DNA from: Bacillota bacterium
Lineage (GTDB): Bacteria > Bacillota > Clostridia > Oscillospirales > Oscillospiraceae
DNA length: 31,181 nucleotides
Direction: 5' to 3'
Assembly (NCBI GenBank): GCA_023406225.1
Contig: JAEXWS010000137.1
Location: forward strand, 1 to 31,181
Shown: piece after piece, positions 1-7,498 of the stretch
How the letters are laid out: each line of letters starts with the position of its first letter
How positions within the stretch are numbered: position 1 is the first letter of the stretch
The notes under the pieces: model-generated
Told to the model about the DNA's origin: nothing
Seen by the model: the letters and a program-made list of their open reading frames with translations, nothing else
The model's database searches: none
Program-made: the position numbers and the translations under genes

Positions 1-83
1 ACATGGAGCCGCTCGGCCAGCTCCTCCTGGGTCAGCCTCCGGCGTACCCGCGCCGCGCGGATATGCCCGCCGATCTTCCACAT
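1..83 (-). CDS. XRE-family helix-turn-helix regulator, N-terminal fragment
   Basis: Only the first 27 codons are in the window; the gene runs off the left edge. The visible protein begins MWKIGGHIRAARVRRRLTQ and continues EELAERLH. This is the usual start of a Cro/C1-type (XRE) DNA-binding domain: a first helix with basic residues, then the L-T-Q-E-E-L-A recognition pattern. The ATG at 81-83 has a strong AGGAGGTGAGG Shine-Dalgarno just upstream (87-96, minus strand), which fixes the start. Effector domain and targets are out of view. A candidate promoter and a short inverted repeat lie just upstream. Confidence 0.75.
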   Translation of the reverse strand, partial: MWKIGGHIRAARVRRRLTQEELAERLH

Positions 84-103
84 AAACCTCACCTCCTGCC
101 TGT

Positions 104-133
104 ATGATACGGCGGACCCCGGCCGCCTGTCAC
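104..133 (-). promoter_or_regulatory. Candidate promoter of the XRE regulator
   Basis: On the minus strand GTGACA (128-133) is followed after 18 bp by TATCAT (104-109), close to sigma-A consensus. The -35 overlaps a short inverted repeat at 132-150, which could be an autoregulatory site. This is motif matching only. Confidence 0.35.
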
Positions 134-150
134 GCAAAGTTTCTTTGCGT
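132..150. repeat. Short inverted repeat ACGCAAAG-N3-CTTTGCGT
   Basis: Perfect 8-bp arms (132-139 and 143-150) with a 3-bp spacer lie between the deacylase stop codon and the XRE gene. The repeat touches the candidate -35 of the XRE gene. It has no T-tract and is a poor terminator, so an operator is somewhat more likely. Confidence 0.4.
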
Positions 151-167
151 CGCCGGATCTGGGGCGT

Positions 168-1742
168 TTACAGCATCCGCCCCCCGCGGGCCCCGGTGAA
201 GCGGCCCTCCGCCACGGCGGGCACGCCGTTTACGAACACCCAGTCCATCCCGGCGGCCAGTTGCTCCGGCTTTCGCCAGGTGCCGTTTTCCCGGACCGCC
301 GCCGGGTCGAACAGGCACAGATCCGCGTCCGCTCCCGGCTGGATGCGGCCTTTGGCCTTCAATCCGAAGCGGTCCGCGGGCAGGCGGGTGAGTTTGTGGA
401 CCGCCTCCGGCAGGGTCAGCACGCCCCGGGCTCCCACATAGGTCTCCAGCAGCCGGGGGAAGGCCCCGTACACCCGGGGATGCAGCAGCCCCGCCGGATA
501 GGTGGCGTCGGAGATCACGCCGGAGAAGGGGGCGCGGAGGATGGCCTCGATGTCCGGTTCCGAGGCGATGAAGTCGATCATGGAGGGGGCGCAGTCCTCC
601 GCCGCCAGCAGGTCGAACAGGGCGTCGAAGGGGTCCTTGCCCTGGGCGGCGGCGATCGCCGCCAGGGACGCGCCCTCGAAGGCCCGGTGCTCCGGGCGGC
701 GCAGGCCCGCCGCCAGCACGTTTTCAAAGCCCGCCAGGTCCGTGATGTTCTCAAAGTCCCGGCCCGTCTCCATCCGGCGGCGCATCTCCCGCCGCCGGGC
801 GGGGTCCCGGAGGGCCGCCGCCAGCGCCGCCGCGCCGCCGGACTGGAACTCCGGCGGGAGCACGTGGATGAGCTGGGTGGACCCGGCGGGGTAGGGGTAT
901 GCGTCGCAGGCCACGTCCAGCCCCTCCGCCCGGGCCCGGGCGATGCGCTGGAGCATGTCCGGGACCGCCTTTCCCCAGTTCCGGCGGCCGATGGCCTTCA
1001 AGTGGCTGATCTCCACAGGCGTTTCCAGCGCCCGGGCCACCGCCAGCATCTCGTCCAGGGCCGCCGTCACCCCGTCCCCCTCCTGGCGCATGTGGACCGT
1101 CACCACCACCCCGGACCGGCGCAGGGGGGCCAGCGCCCGGAGAAGCTGGGGCGTGGTGTAAAAGCACTCCGGCGCATATCCAAGCCCCAGGGAGACCCCC
1201 AGGGCCCCGTCGCCCAGCGCCCGCTCCAGCAGGGCGTGGAGGGCGCGGTACTGCCCGTTTGTCAGCGGTCCATCCCCCAGCCCGGCGGCGCAGGCCCGCA
1301 GGGTCCCCATCCCCGCCAGCATCCCGGCGTTCAGGGGCAGGGGGCCGGCCTGGGCCCGGTACGCCGCCAGGGTGGAGAGGTCCCGCCCCCGGGGCAGGGG
1401 CCCCACGATGGGGGCCAGGTAGGCGGCCAGCTCCTCCCGGCAGGGCCCCGCCAGCGGGGCCAGGGACAGCCCGCAGTTGCCGTTGAGGACGGTGGTCAGC
1501 CCTTGGGCCAGCTCCGCCCGGCCCCAGCCGGGAGAAAACAGCGCCGCGTCGGCGTGGCGGTGGACGTCCAGAAAGCCGGGGGTCAGGGTCCGGCCCCCCG
1601 CGTCGATCACCCGGGCGGCCTCCGCCCCGGAGAGGTCCCCCACCGCCGCGATGCGGCCGCCCTCCACCGCCAGGTCCCCGGAGAACGCCGGGGACCCGGA
1701 GCCGTCCAAAATGGCGGCGTTTTGGATCAGATATGCGTACAT
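168..1742 (-). CDS. N-acyl-D-amino-acid deacylase (D-aminoacylase, amidohydrolase superfamily)
   Basis: A 524-residue zinc amidohydrolase predicted to remove the acyl group from N-acyl-D-amino acids in the cytoplasm. Visible family marks: the metal motif H61-x-H63 in FLDVHRHAD, C90 in NGNCGLS (matching the zinc-binding Cys of characterised D-aminoacylases), H217 in VHMRQEG, H247 in EISHLK, and a catalytic-type Asp at 412 in SDATYPAG. The C-terminal HPRVYGAFPR, ADADLCLFDP and FVNGVPAV segments are also typical. The ORF stays open upstream to 2567, but the family starts at MYAYLIQNAAILDG, where GGGAG precedes the ATG at 1740-1742. It is monocistronic and divergent from the DUF3795-like gene. 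The exact acyl or amino-acid specificity, including N-acyl-D-Glu/Asp types, is not resolved. Confidence 0.88.
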   Translation of the reverse strand: MYAYLIQNAAILDGSGSPAFSGDLAVEGGRIAAVGDLSGAEAARVIDAGGRTLTPGFLDVHRHADAALFSPGWGRAELAQGLTTVLNGNCGLSLAPLAGPCREELAAYLAPIVGPLPRGRDLSTLAAYRAQAGPLPLNAGMLAGMGTLRACAAGLGDGPLTNGQYRALHALLERALGDGALGVSLGLGYAPECFYTTPQLLRALAPLRRSGVVVTVHMRQEGDGVTAALDEMLAVARALETPVEISHLKAIGRRNWGKAVPDMLQRIARARAEGLDVACDAYPYPAGSTQLIHVLPPEFQSGGAAALAAALRDPARRREMRRRMETGRDFENITDLAGFENVLAAGLRRPEHRAFEGASLAAIAAAQGKDPFDALFDLLAAEDCAPSMIDFIASEPDIEAILRAPFSGVISDATYPAGLLHPRVYGAFPRLLETYVGARGVLTLPEAVHKLTRLPADRFGLKAKGRIQPGADADLCLFDPAAVRENGTWRKPEQLAAGMDWVFVNGVPAVAEGRFTGARGGRML

Positions 1743-1763
1743 AATCTCCCTCTTTTCCCTGCC

Positions 1764-1792
1764 AGTGTAACACCGCCGCTCTACATTTGCAA
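1764..1792 (-). promoter_or_regulatory. Promoter of the D-aminoacylase gene
   Basis: On the minus strand TTGCAA (1787-1792) and TACACT (1764-1769) are separated by exactly 17 bp. They lie about 20 bp upstream of the start codon, so the leader is short. Confidence 0.6.
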
Positions 1793-1817
1793 CGGCGGGG
1801 ATTGTTACCGTTTGTAA

Positions 1818-1846
1818 TTGAATTGAATGTGCGGGTGTGCTATGTT
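1818..1846 (+). promoter_or_regulatory. Candidate promoter of the DUF3795-like gene
   Basis: TTGAAT (1818-1823), 17 bp, TATGTT (1841-1846), about 46 bp before the ATG at 1893. It is divergent from the deacylase promoter; the two -35 elements are about 25 bp apart. Confidence 0.5.
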
Positions 1847-1892
1847 GGAAAAAAGAGACGGATTTTTCGTTGAAAAGAGGGGAGGCGCTGGT

Positions 1893-2798
1893 ATGGCCGG
1901 CGTGTGCGGAAGAGACTGCGGAAACTGCGGATTTCGGGAGGAATACGGCTGCAAGGGCTGCCTGGAGACGGAGGGCCGCCCCGTCTGGGGCGAGTGCGGC
2001 GTGGTGAGCTGCTGCCACGGGCGGGGGCTGCAAAACTGCGGGGAGTGCCCCTCGTCGGCCGGCTGCGCCGCCCTTGAGGACATCTGCCCCCGGCGGGACC
2101 GCTGGCCCCAGGAGGAGGCGGAGCGCCGGCGGCGGGAGGCGGAGCGGGAGGCGGTGCGCCGGGAGAAAATGGCCCGGCAGGCGCCCGTTCTGGCGAAGTG
2201 GCTGGTGGTGGTGTTTTGGGCGGGCATCGCCAACATGGGGCTGAACCTGCTTGGAAAGCTGAAGCTGGGCGTGGGCGCGGACCTTGTGCTGAATCTGTTG
2301 AGCATCGCCGCCAGCGTGGTGGTGCTGGTGGCGTACTGGAAGTTCTCCAAGCTGTCGGAACGGTTCCGGATGGTTTGGATCTGGGAGCTGGTGAGCATCG
2401 TCATGCTGGTTGCGGCGGTGCTTTTGATGCTGGTCAGCATGAATAACATGTACAGTCTGCTGTCCATTACGGTGGTGCTGATGATCGGGGCCTTGATTCT
2501 CAGCGCGGTCATCATCTACCAGTTCTGCCAGGGCATGTGGGAGGTTTTGGACGGAGAGGACCAGCACCTGGCCGACAACTGGCTGCTGCTGCGCAAGTGG
2601 ACCCTGGGCAGTCTGGCGGCCTTTGCCGGCTGCGTCCTGCTCATCTTCATCCTGTCCGTTTTCGGCGCGCTGCTGATGGTGGGGGCGGCTCTGGTGCTGG
2701 CGGGCTGCTCCATCGCGGAGCTGGTCTTGACATGGAAGAGCGCCCGGTTTTTTCGGGAGGCGGCGGAGCGGACGGCGCTGCCGTCCCCGGAGCTTTGA
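1893..2798 (+). CDS. Cys-rich DUF3795-like domain fused to a multi-pass membrane domain
   Basis: A 301-residue protein. Residues 5-65 hold twelve cysteines in C-x3-C-x2-C and C-x2-C spacings (CGRDCGNC, CKGC, CGEC), resembling DUF3795 zinc-binding modules. A charged, Glu/Arg-rich segment (about 66-105) probably forms a helix or coiled coil. About five hydrophobic stretches follow, including WLVVVFWAGIANMG and LVLNLLSIAASVVVLVAYW. The start at 1893 is preferred over the ATG 66 bp upstream because AGAGGGGAGG sits just before it and the Cys module begins there. Function is unknown; a metal-binding or redox-sensing N-terminus on a membrane anchor is inference. Confidence 0.75.
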   Translation: MAGVCGRDCGNCGFREEYGCKGCLETEGRPVWGECGVVSCCHGRGLQNCGECPSSAGCAALEDICPRRDRWPQEEAERRRREAEREAVRREKMARQAPVLAKWLVVVFWAGIANMGLNLLGKLKLGVGADLVLNLLSIAASVVVLVAYWKFSKLSERFRMVWIWELVSIVMLVAAVLLMLVSMNNMYSLLSITVVLMIGALILSAVIIYQFCQGMWEVLDGEDQHLADNWLLLRKWTLGSLAAFAGCVLLIFILSVFGALLMVGAALVLAGCSIAELVLTWKSARFFREAAERTALPSPEL

Positions 2799-2822
2799 GG
2801 GGAAAAAGATTTTTTGAAAAGG

Positions 2823-2858
2823 AAAAGGACCGGCCCCTCTCGGGGCCGGTCCTTTTTT
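2823..2858. terminator. Bidirectional terminator between the DUF3795-like gene and pta
   Basis: Perfect 11-bp arms (2827-2837 and 2842-2852) with a 4-nt loop, preceded by A4 and followed by T6. It can stop transcription from both converging genes. Confidence 0.9.
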
Positions 2859-2876
2859 GCTTGACCGGGAAATGGC

Positions 2877-3857
2877 TCAGTCCTCGCACAGGCCGGCGGT
2901 GATGATGGCCATGGAGTAGACCTCCTGGGCGTTGCAGCCCCGGGAGAGGTCGTTGATGGGGGCGTTCAGACCCTGGAGAATGGGGCCGTAAGCCTCGAAG
3001 GCGCCCAGGCGCTGGGCGATCTTGTAGCCGATGTTGCCCGCGTTGATGTCCGGGAAGATGAAGGTGTTGGCATGGCCCGCCACCTTGGAATCGGGGCACT
3101 TCGTGTGGGCCACCCGGGGGGAGACGGCGGCGTCGAACTGCAGCTCGCCGTCCACGTCCAGCTCGGGGGCAAGCGCCTTCACCCGCTGGCAGGCGTTGCG
3201 CATCTTGTCCACGTCCTCGCCCTTGCCGGAGCCCATGGTGGAATAGCTGAGGAAGGCCACCTTGGGGTCGATGCCGAAGACCCGGGCGGTCTGGGCCGTC
3301 TCCAGGCCGATCTCTACCAGCTCGTCCTCGGTGGGCTTGATGTTGATGGCGCAATCGCCCATGGCCAGGACCTCCCGGTCGCCGGTGGCGGAGGGACGGA
3401 CCAGGATGAAGCAGGAGGAGACGATCTTGTTGCCCGGCTTGGTCTTGATGATCTGCAGGGCGGGGCGGACCGTGTCGGCGGTGGAATAGGTGGCGCCGCC
3501 CAGCAGCGCGTCGGCGTAGCCCATCTTCACCAGCATGGTGCCGAAGTAGTTGCCCTGACGGAGCATGGCGCGGCACTGGTCCTCGGTCATCTTGCCCTTG
3601 CGCAGCTCCACCAGGGTAGCGACCATCTTCTCCATGTCCGCGAAGTTGGCGGGATCGATGATCTCGGCGCCGCGGATATTGAAGCCGGTCTCCTCGGCGG
3701 CGGCCTGGACCTCGGCGGGATCGCCCACCAGAACGGGGGTCAGGAAGGTGCCGGACAGCAGGCGGGCGGACGCCTCCAGGATGCGGGGGTCGTTGCCCTC
3801 GGTGAAAACGATCTTGCGGGGATGGGCCTTCAGCTTCTTGATCAGAAACTCAAACAT
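2877..3857 (-). CDS. pta: Phosphate acetyltransferase
   Basis: 326 residues, the usual size for the short single-domain Pta. It interconverts acetyl-CoA and acetyl phosphate in the cytoplasm. Together with acetate kinase it gives ATP in fermentation. Family motifs are clear: IVFTEGNDPRILEAS near the N-terminus, GGATYSTADTVRPALQI, GDCAINIKPTEDEL, SYSTMGSGKGEDVDK, FDAAVSPRVAHTK, HANTFIFPDINAGNIGYK and the C-terminal GPILQGLNAPINDLSRGC. The start at 3855-3857 follows GGGAGGAG and agrees with family length. No ackA adjoins it, so the acetate pathway partner must be elsewhere. A strong promoter lies just upstream and a bidirectional terminator downstream, so it is monocistronic. A phosphotransbutyrylase role is less likely given these Pta-specific motifs. 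Confidence 0.95.
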   Translation of the reverse strand: MFEFLIKKLKAHPRKIVFTEGNDPRILEASARLLSGTFLTPVLVGDPAEVQAAAEETGFNIRGAEIIDPANFADMEKMVATLVELRKGKMTEDQCRAMLRQGNYFGTMLVKMGYADALLGGATYSTADTVRPALQIIKTKPGNKIVSSCFILVRPSATGDREVLAMGDCAINIKPTEDELVEIGLETAQTARVFGIDPKVAFLSYSTMGSGKGEDVDKMRNACQRVKALAPELDVDGELQFDAAVSPRVAHTKCPDSKVAGHANTFIFPDINAGNIGYKIAQRLGAFEAYGPILQGLNAPINDLSRGCNAQEVYSMAIITAGLCED

Positions 3858-3902
3858 GTATGAACTCCTCCCAATTTATGTTCAAAAGGTTTTTACCGTT
3901 TC

Positions 3903-3930
3903 ATTATACACGACTGAACCGCAGTTTCAA
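3903..3930 (-). promoter_or_regulatory. pta promoter
   Basis: On the minus strand TTGAAA (3925-3930) and a perfect TATAAT (3903-3908) are spaced 16 bp apart, about 45 bp before the start codon. The strong sequence fits a constitutive central-metabolism gene. Confidence 0.75.
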
Positions 3931-4032
3931 TTATAAAAACAAAAACTTCACAACAAAAATTTCCGTAAAATCCCCCGGTTCCTCGGGCAAATGTGCAAAA
4001 CCGACAAGGCCGCCACTGGATGTTGTGGTGCT

Positions 4033-4070
4033 GAAAAAGGGGGAAACCCAAGAGGTTGGGGCACTTTTTC
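4033..4070. repeat. Nested inverted repeat upstream of the peptidase promoter
   Basis: Outer arms GAAAAAG (4033-4039) / CTTTTTC (4064-4070) enclose inner arms CCCAA (4047-4051) / TTGGG (4056-4060). It lies just before the -35 at 4084. Role unclear: weak terminator of upstream transcription or a regulator site. Confidence 0.35.
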
Positions 4071-4083
4071 GGCAAATTAGGGC

Positions 4084-4112
4084 TTGACGAACCGGGGAAA
4101 AGAAGGTATCAT
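4084..4112 (+). promoter_or_regulatory. Promoter of the M23 peptidase gene
   Basis: TTGACG (4084-4089), 17 bp, TATCAT (4107-4112), about 54 bp upstream of the ATG at 4167. Confidence 0.7.
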
Positions 4113-4166
4113 GAAACGGTAACAAATTGTAACTTTTCGAGCCGTACCAAATGCTAAGGAGCGTGT

Positions 4167-6086
4167 ATGAGCGACGAGTTGAGAAAGACGAGTCAGACCG
4201 TGGGGCGGAAGGGCGGAAAGCGCCTTGCCAAGTCCCTGCGGGAGGAAACGGAGACCCAGCGCCGCAGAGCCGCCCGCCAGACGGCCGAGGCGGCGCAGAT
4301 CATGCCGGAGGGCAGGACCTCCCGGCGGGAGGCGGGCCGCAGGGCCGCCCCGTCCGCCCCGGCGGAGCCGCCGGTCCGGGAGGAACCGGTCCGGACGCAG
4401 GCCGTCCGGACGGAGGAGCCCGCCCCGCGGAAAGCGCGGCCCGCGGGCCTTTTGGAGAAGGTGAAGGGCGCCGCCGCCCGCTGGCGGGAGAACGAGGGGG
4501 CCGACAGCCCATTCCTGAGCCTGTACCGGGCCGCCCACAAGCACACGAAGCGGGCCCGCCGCCGCTGGCGGCACATCGTGCGGGAAAAGCGGGCCAAGCG
4601 GTTCCCGGAGTCCGAGCGGATGCCCATCCAATTGCTGCTGTTCGGCTGGGGGCTGCTGCCCATGCTGGCCTGCCGCCTGCGGGAGGCCACCTGGAAGGGG
4701 CGCAAGCGCGCCATCGACCGGGTCGCCCGGGTGCGGAACTGGCTGGAGCGGCACAAGCTCCATCCGGCGGCCTATATGGGCGCGGCCTGCGGCCTGGCGG
4801 CCATCGCTTTGTTCTGTTCATCCTACACGGTGGGGACCACCGTGAGCTACGACGGCGAGGTGATCGCCGCCGTCCCCTCCAAGGCCACGGCGGAGGAGGC
4901 GCGGGCCCAGCTGGAGCGGGTCACGACCCGGACGCTGGGACAAGCGTACACCATCGACGACGCCCAGATCCAGTACGCCTCCGGCCTGCTGCGCCGACAG
5001 GACATCGTGGACGAGAACACCTTTGAGGAGGAGCTCTCCGAGCAGATCGGCCTGGTGACGCCCGCGTACTGCCTGTATGTGGAGGGCGAGCGCATCGGCT
5101 CCACGCCCTACGAGGGGGCGCTGGAAGAACTGCTGGAGCAGCTCAAGGCCGCCGCTACCAATGAGGACACCATCTCCTGCGCCTTTGCGGAAAACGTGGA
5201 GATCAAGTACGAGTATATCCCCAAGGACCAGGTGATGAACCTGGGGTATCTGGCGGAGACGCTTTACAGCACCAAGACCGCCGAGGTCACCTACGAGGTG
5301 AAAAAGGGCGACACCTGGTCCGAGATCGCGGAGGAGCACGGCCTCAGCTCCAAGGAGCTGCTGGCGCTGAACCCCGGCTATAACATCGACAAGCTGCAGA
5401 TCGGAGAGGTTTTGACCCTGTCCGCCTCCGTGCCCTATCTGACCATGACCGTGGTCCAGCGGGAGCGGTATGTTGACGAGGTGAACTTCGAGATCGAGTA
5501 CACCGATTCCGCCGAGCTGTACAAGGGCGATTACAAGGTCACCTCCCCCGGCGTGTACGGCGCGGCGGACGTGGTGGCCAACGTGACCTATGTGAACGGC
5601 GAGGAGACGGAGCGGACGGTGCTCTCCTCCGTCACGCTGCGCCAGCCTGTGACGGAGCAGCGGCTCCAGGGCACGAAGGAGCGGCCCACCTGGCTGCCCA
5701 CCGGCACCTTCCGCTGGCCCACCACCGGACGGATCACCTCCCGCTTCGGCGGACGGTCCTCCCCCGGCGGCATCGGTTCCACCAACCACAAAGGCATCGA
5801 CATCGCCGGGCGCCGCGGCTCCCCGATCTACGCCGCCGACGGCGGCACGGTGACCTACGCCGGCTGGATGGGCGGATACGGCTATCTGGTCCAGATCAGC
5901 CACGGCAACGGCTATGTGACCTATTACGGGCATAACTCCAGCTTGCTGGTCTCCGTGGGCCAGCACGTGTACAAGGGCCAGCAGATCGCCCGGATGGGCT
6001 CCACCGGCAACTCCACCGGCAACCACTGCCACTTTGAGGTGCGTTACAACGGCGTGGCGAAGAACCCGCTGAACTACCTGCCGTAA
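4167..6086 (+). CDS. Membrane-anchored LysM-G5-M23 cell-wall endopeptidase
   Basis: 639 residues. Residues 1-200 are Arg/Ala-rich, low complexity and presumably cytoplasmic. A membrane segment at about 203-222 (YMGAACGLAAIALFCSS) acts as signal anchor. Outside the membrane come a linker domain, LysM (about 376-418, YEVKKGDTWSEIAEEHGLS), G5 (about 422-497) and a C-terminal M23 peptidase (about 515-639). The zinc site is intact: H541-x3-D545 in NHKGID and H620/H622 in GNHCHFEV. The protein should bind peptidoglycan and cut cross-links or stem peptides during wall growth. The start is set by TAAGGAG 7 nt upstream. The gene stands alone between a strong promoter and a terminator. The long basic cytoplasmic tail is unusual compared with the normal short N-termini of these enzymes. 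Confidence 0.92.
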   Translation: MSDELRKTSQTVGRKGGKRLAKSLREETETQRRRAARQTAEAAQIMPEGRTSRREAGRRAAPSAPAEPPVREEPVRTQAVRTEEPAPRKARPAGLLEKVKGAAARWRENEGADSPFLSLYRAAHKHTKRARRRWRHIVREKRAKRFPESERMPIQLLLFGWGLLPMLACRLREATWKGRKRAIDRVARVRNWLERHKLHPAAYMGAACGLAAIALFCSSYTVGTTVSYDGEVIAAVPSKATAEEARAQLERVTTRTLGQAYTIDDAQIQYASGLLRRQDIVDENTFEEELSEQIGLVTPAYCLYVEGERIGSTPYEGALEELLEQLKAAATNEDTISCAFAENVEIKYEYIPKDQVMNLGYLAETLYSTKTAEVTYEVKKGDTWSEIAEEHGLSSKELLALNPGYNIDKLQIGEVLTLSASVPYLTMTVVQRERYVDEVNFEIEYTDSAELYKGDYKVTSPGVYGAADVVANVTYVNGEETERTVLSSVTLRQPVTEQRLQGTKERPTWLPTGTFRWPTTGRITSRFGGRSSPGGIGSTNHKGIDIAGRRGSPIYAADGGTVTYAGWMGGYGYLVQISHGNGYVTYYGHNSSLLVSVGQHVYKGQQIARMGSTGNSTGNHCHFEVRYNGVAKNPLNYLP

Positions 6087-6090
6087 ATCA

Positions 6091-6127
6091 AAAGAAGGAC
6101 CAGTCCCGGAGGGGACTGGTCCTTTTT
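6091..6127. terminator. Bidirectional terminator between the M23 peptidase and a lacI-type gene
   Basis: 12-bp perfect arms (6096-6107, 6112-6123), 4-nt loop, A-rich left flank and a T5 tract ending at 6127. It serves convergent genes. Confidence 0.88.
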
Positions 6128-6159
6128 ACGCGCCCGGAGGCGGGACGCTCCGGTTTTTA

Positions 6160-7179
6160 TCAAAGCTTTCGGCAGGTGTCCCGCTCCACCAGCGCCGGCA
6201 TCAGCAGGCGGTGGGTGTGGTCCCCGGCCCGGTCCTCCGCGCCGATCAGCGCCAGCAGCAGCTCCAGCGCCGCCGCCGCCAGCTTCGCCGTGGGCTGGGC
6301 AATGGTGGTCAGGCGGATCTTGGGCAGGGCGGCGTATTCGATGTCGTCATAGCCCAGCAGCGAGATATCCTGCGGGATGCGCAGGCCCGCCTCGTCCGCC
6401 GCCTGCATCACGCCCAGGGCCATGATGTCCGAGGGGGCGAACACCGCCGTTTGGGTAAAGGGCGCGGAAAACAGCGCCCGCCCCAGCCGGTAGCCGTGGT
6501 CCAGCGTGGACATCCTGCCCGGATTTTCCAGGGTGTGGACGCGCATGCCGAGATCCTGCGCCGCGGAGAGGAAGCCCTGGTGGCGCAGGGCGTGGGTGAC
6601 GCTGCCCCGCCGGGGGCCCAGATACGCCACGTCCCGGTGGCCCAGGCGGAAGAGGTACTCCGCCCCGATCCGGCCGCCCATGTAGTTGTCCGTGCTGACG
6701 GCGTTGACCCGCAGGGCGGTGTCCGTGGGAGAGGGGTCGCCCAGCAGGACCGAGGGCATGACGGGCGCGTACCGGTCCAGCAGCTCGTGGGCTTCGTTGC
6801 TGGCGCTGGTCAGCAGGATGCCGTCCACCCGCTGGCCCACCAAAAATCCGAACAGCGTCTCCACCTGCACGTCCTCCGGCCGCCCGTTGCACAGCATCAC
6901 CTGATAGCCCCGCTCCCGGGCCAGCGTCTCGATATGCAGCGCCAGGGCGGCGTGGAAGGGGCCGGTCAGGTCCGGCAGCACCACGCCGATCACGTTGCTG
7001 CGGCTGGAGATCAGGCTCCGCGCCAGCAGGTTCGCCCGGTAGCCCTCCTCCCGGCAGATGGCCAGCACGCGGTCCTTGGTGGCCCGGCTCATCTCCGGCG
7101 CGTCGTTCAGGGCGCGGGAGACGGTGGTGACGGAGACGCCGGCGATCCGGGCGATATCCTTCATGGTGACACGCTGCAT
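6160..7179 (-). CDS. LacI-family transcriptional regulator (leftward member of a pair)
   Basis: 339 residues. The N-terminal LacI helix-turn-helix reads MKDIARIAGVSVTTVSRALN (residues 6-25) with the hinge-helix region following at about 45-60 (NLLARSLISSRSNVIGVVLPD). A periplasmic-binding-protein-like effector domain follows, ending in ISLLGYDDIEYAALPKIRLTTIAQP. It probably senses a sugar or related small molecule. The start at 7177-7179 is chosen because it gives the normal LacI N-terminus and is preceded by AAGGAG; the open frame extends to 7371 but that part is unrelated. No sugar transporter or hydrolase is adjacent. The operator-like sequence TGGAAACGTTTGCA lies in its own leader at 7205 and again before the divergent paralogue. 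Confidence 0.93.
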   Translation of the reverse strand: MQRVTMKDIARIAGVSVTTVSRALNDAPEMSRATKDRVLAICREEGYRANLLARSLISSRSNVIGVVLPDLTGPFHAALALHIETLARERGYQVMLCNGRPEDVQVETLFGFLVGQRVDGILLTSASNEAHELLDRYAPVMPSVLLGDPSPTDTALRVNAVSTDNYMGGRIGAEYLFRLGHRDVAYLGPRRGSVTHALRHQGFLSAAQDLGMRVHTLENPGRMSTLDHGYRLGRALFSAPFTQTAVFAPSDIMALGVMQAADEAGLRIPQDISLLGYDDIEYAALPKIRLTTIAQPTAKLAAAALELLLALIGAEDRAGDHTHRLLMPALVERDTCRKL

Positions 7180-7204
7180 ATGCGCGCTCCTTCCAACAGA
7201 CCTT

Positions 7205-7219
7205 TGGAAACGTTTGCAA
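7205..7219. promoter_or_regulatory. LacI-type operator candidate 1
   Basis: TGGAAACGTTTGCAA is an imperfect palindrome with the central CG typical of LacI/GalR operators. It lies in the leader of the leftward regulator, downstream of its promoter, suggesting autorepression by roadblock. Fourteen bases are identical to site 2. Confidence 0.65.
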
Positions 7220-7327
7220 CTCTCGGAAAACCTGCGGGCGGACCAGAGGCGCCGTCTCCTCAAAAACTTGAGATTGCAACGGGAAACGCGGTCCTTTTCC
7301 GGTCGGAACGCAGGAGAGAACACCTTT

Positions 7328-7336
7328 ATTATAGCA
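7328..7336 (-). promoter_or_regulatory. Extended -10 promoter of the leftward lacI gene
   Basis: On the minus strand TGCTATAAT is a perfect extended -10 element. No good -35 is visible, as allowed for extended -10 promoters. It implies a leader of about 140 nt containing operator 1. Confidence 0.55.
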
Positions 7337-7421
7337 AAGCCGCAGGAAAGAAGATATTGTGCATGTTCCATAAAAAAGAGGACCGGCTATGCGGGCAATC
7401 GTAAAAAATGCAAATGCTCCC

Positions 7422-7450
7422 TTGATTTTTGGAAAAGGGGGTGATATGGT
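7422..7450 (+). promoter_or_regulatory. Candidate promoter of the rightward lacI gene
   Basis: TTGATT (7422-7427), 17 bp, TATGGT (7445-7450). Operator 2 begins 14 bp after the -10, overlapping the predicted early transcribed region. Confidence 0.5.
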
Positions 7451-7463
7451 AGCTATCAGAAAC

Positions 7464-7478
7464 TGGAAACGTTTGCAC
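7464..7478. promoter_or_regulatory. LacI-type operator candidate 2
   Basis: TGGAAACGTTTGCAC shares 14 bases with site 1, 245 bp away. It sits between the predicted -10 and the Shine-Dalgarno of the rightward regulator, a classic repressing position. Paired spaced sites would allow looping. Confidence 0.65.
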
Positions 7479-7498
7479 AAATGGAGGCGGAGGGACCG

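Larger units (their letters stand above)
3858..4166. other. Divergent pta / M23 peptidase intergenic region
   Basis: 309 bp without a gene. It is AT-richer than its surroundings and holds the pta promoter (left), a nested inverted repeat at 4033-4070 and the peptidase promoter (right). No RNA gene or riboswitch is recognisable. Confidence 0.7.
7180..7498. other. Divergent lacI-lacI regulatory region
   Basis: 319 bp with no gene of its own. It contains one operator-like site for each regulator (7205-7219, 7464-7478) and one promoter facing each way. The ATG at 7481 is not used as a start because it sits inside the Shine-Dalgarno of the 7499 start. Confidence 0.7.

Noticed and set aside
261..1817. 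518-codon plus-strand frame opposite the deacylase
   Set aside because: Antisense shadow of a gene with intact catalytic motifs; composition is non-protein-like.
1743..2567. Upstream extension of the deacylase frame (799-residue version)
   Set aside because: The extra N-terminal residues are antisense to the DUF3795-like gene and unlike any amidohydrolase; the family start and Shine-Dalgarno are at 1742.
7481..7498. Upstream ATG of the rightward LacI gene
   Set aside because: It lies within the purine-rich Shine-Dalgarno that serves the ATG at 7499 and has no ribosome site of its own.
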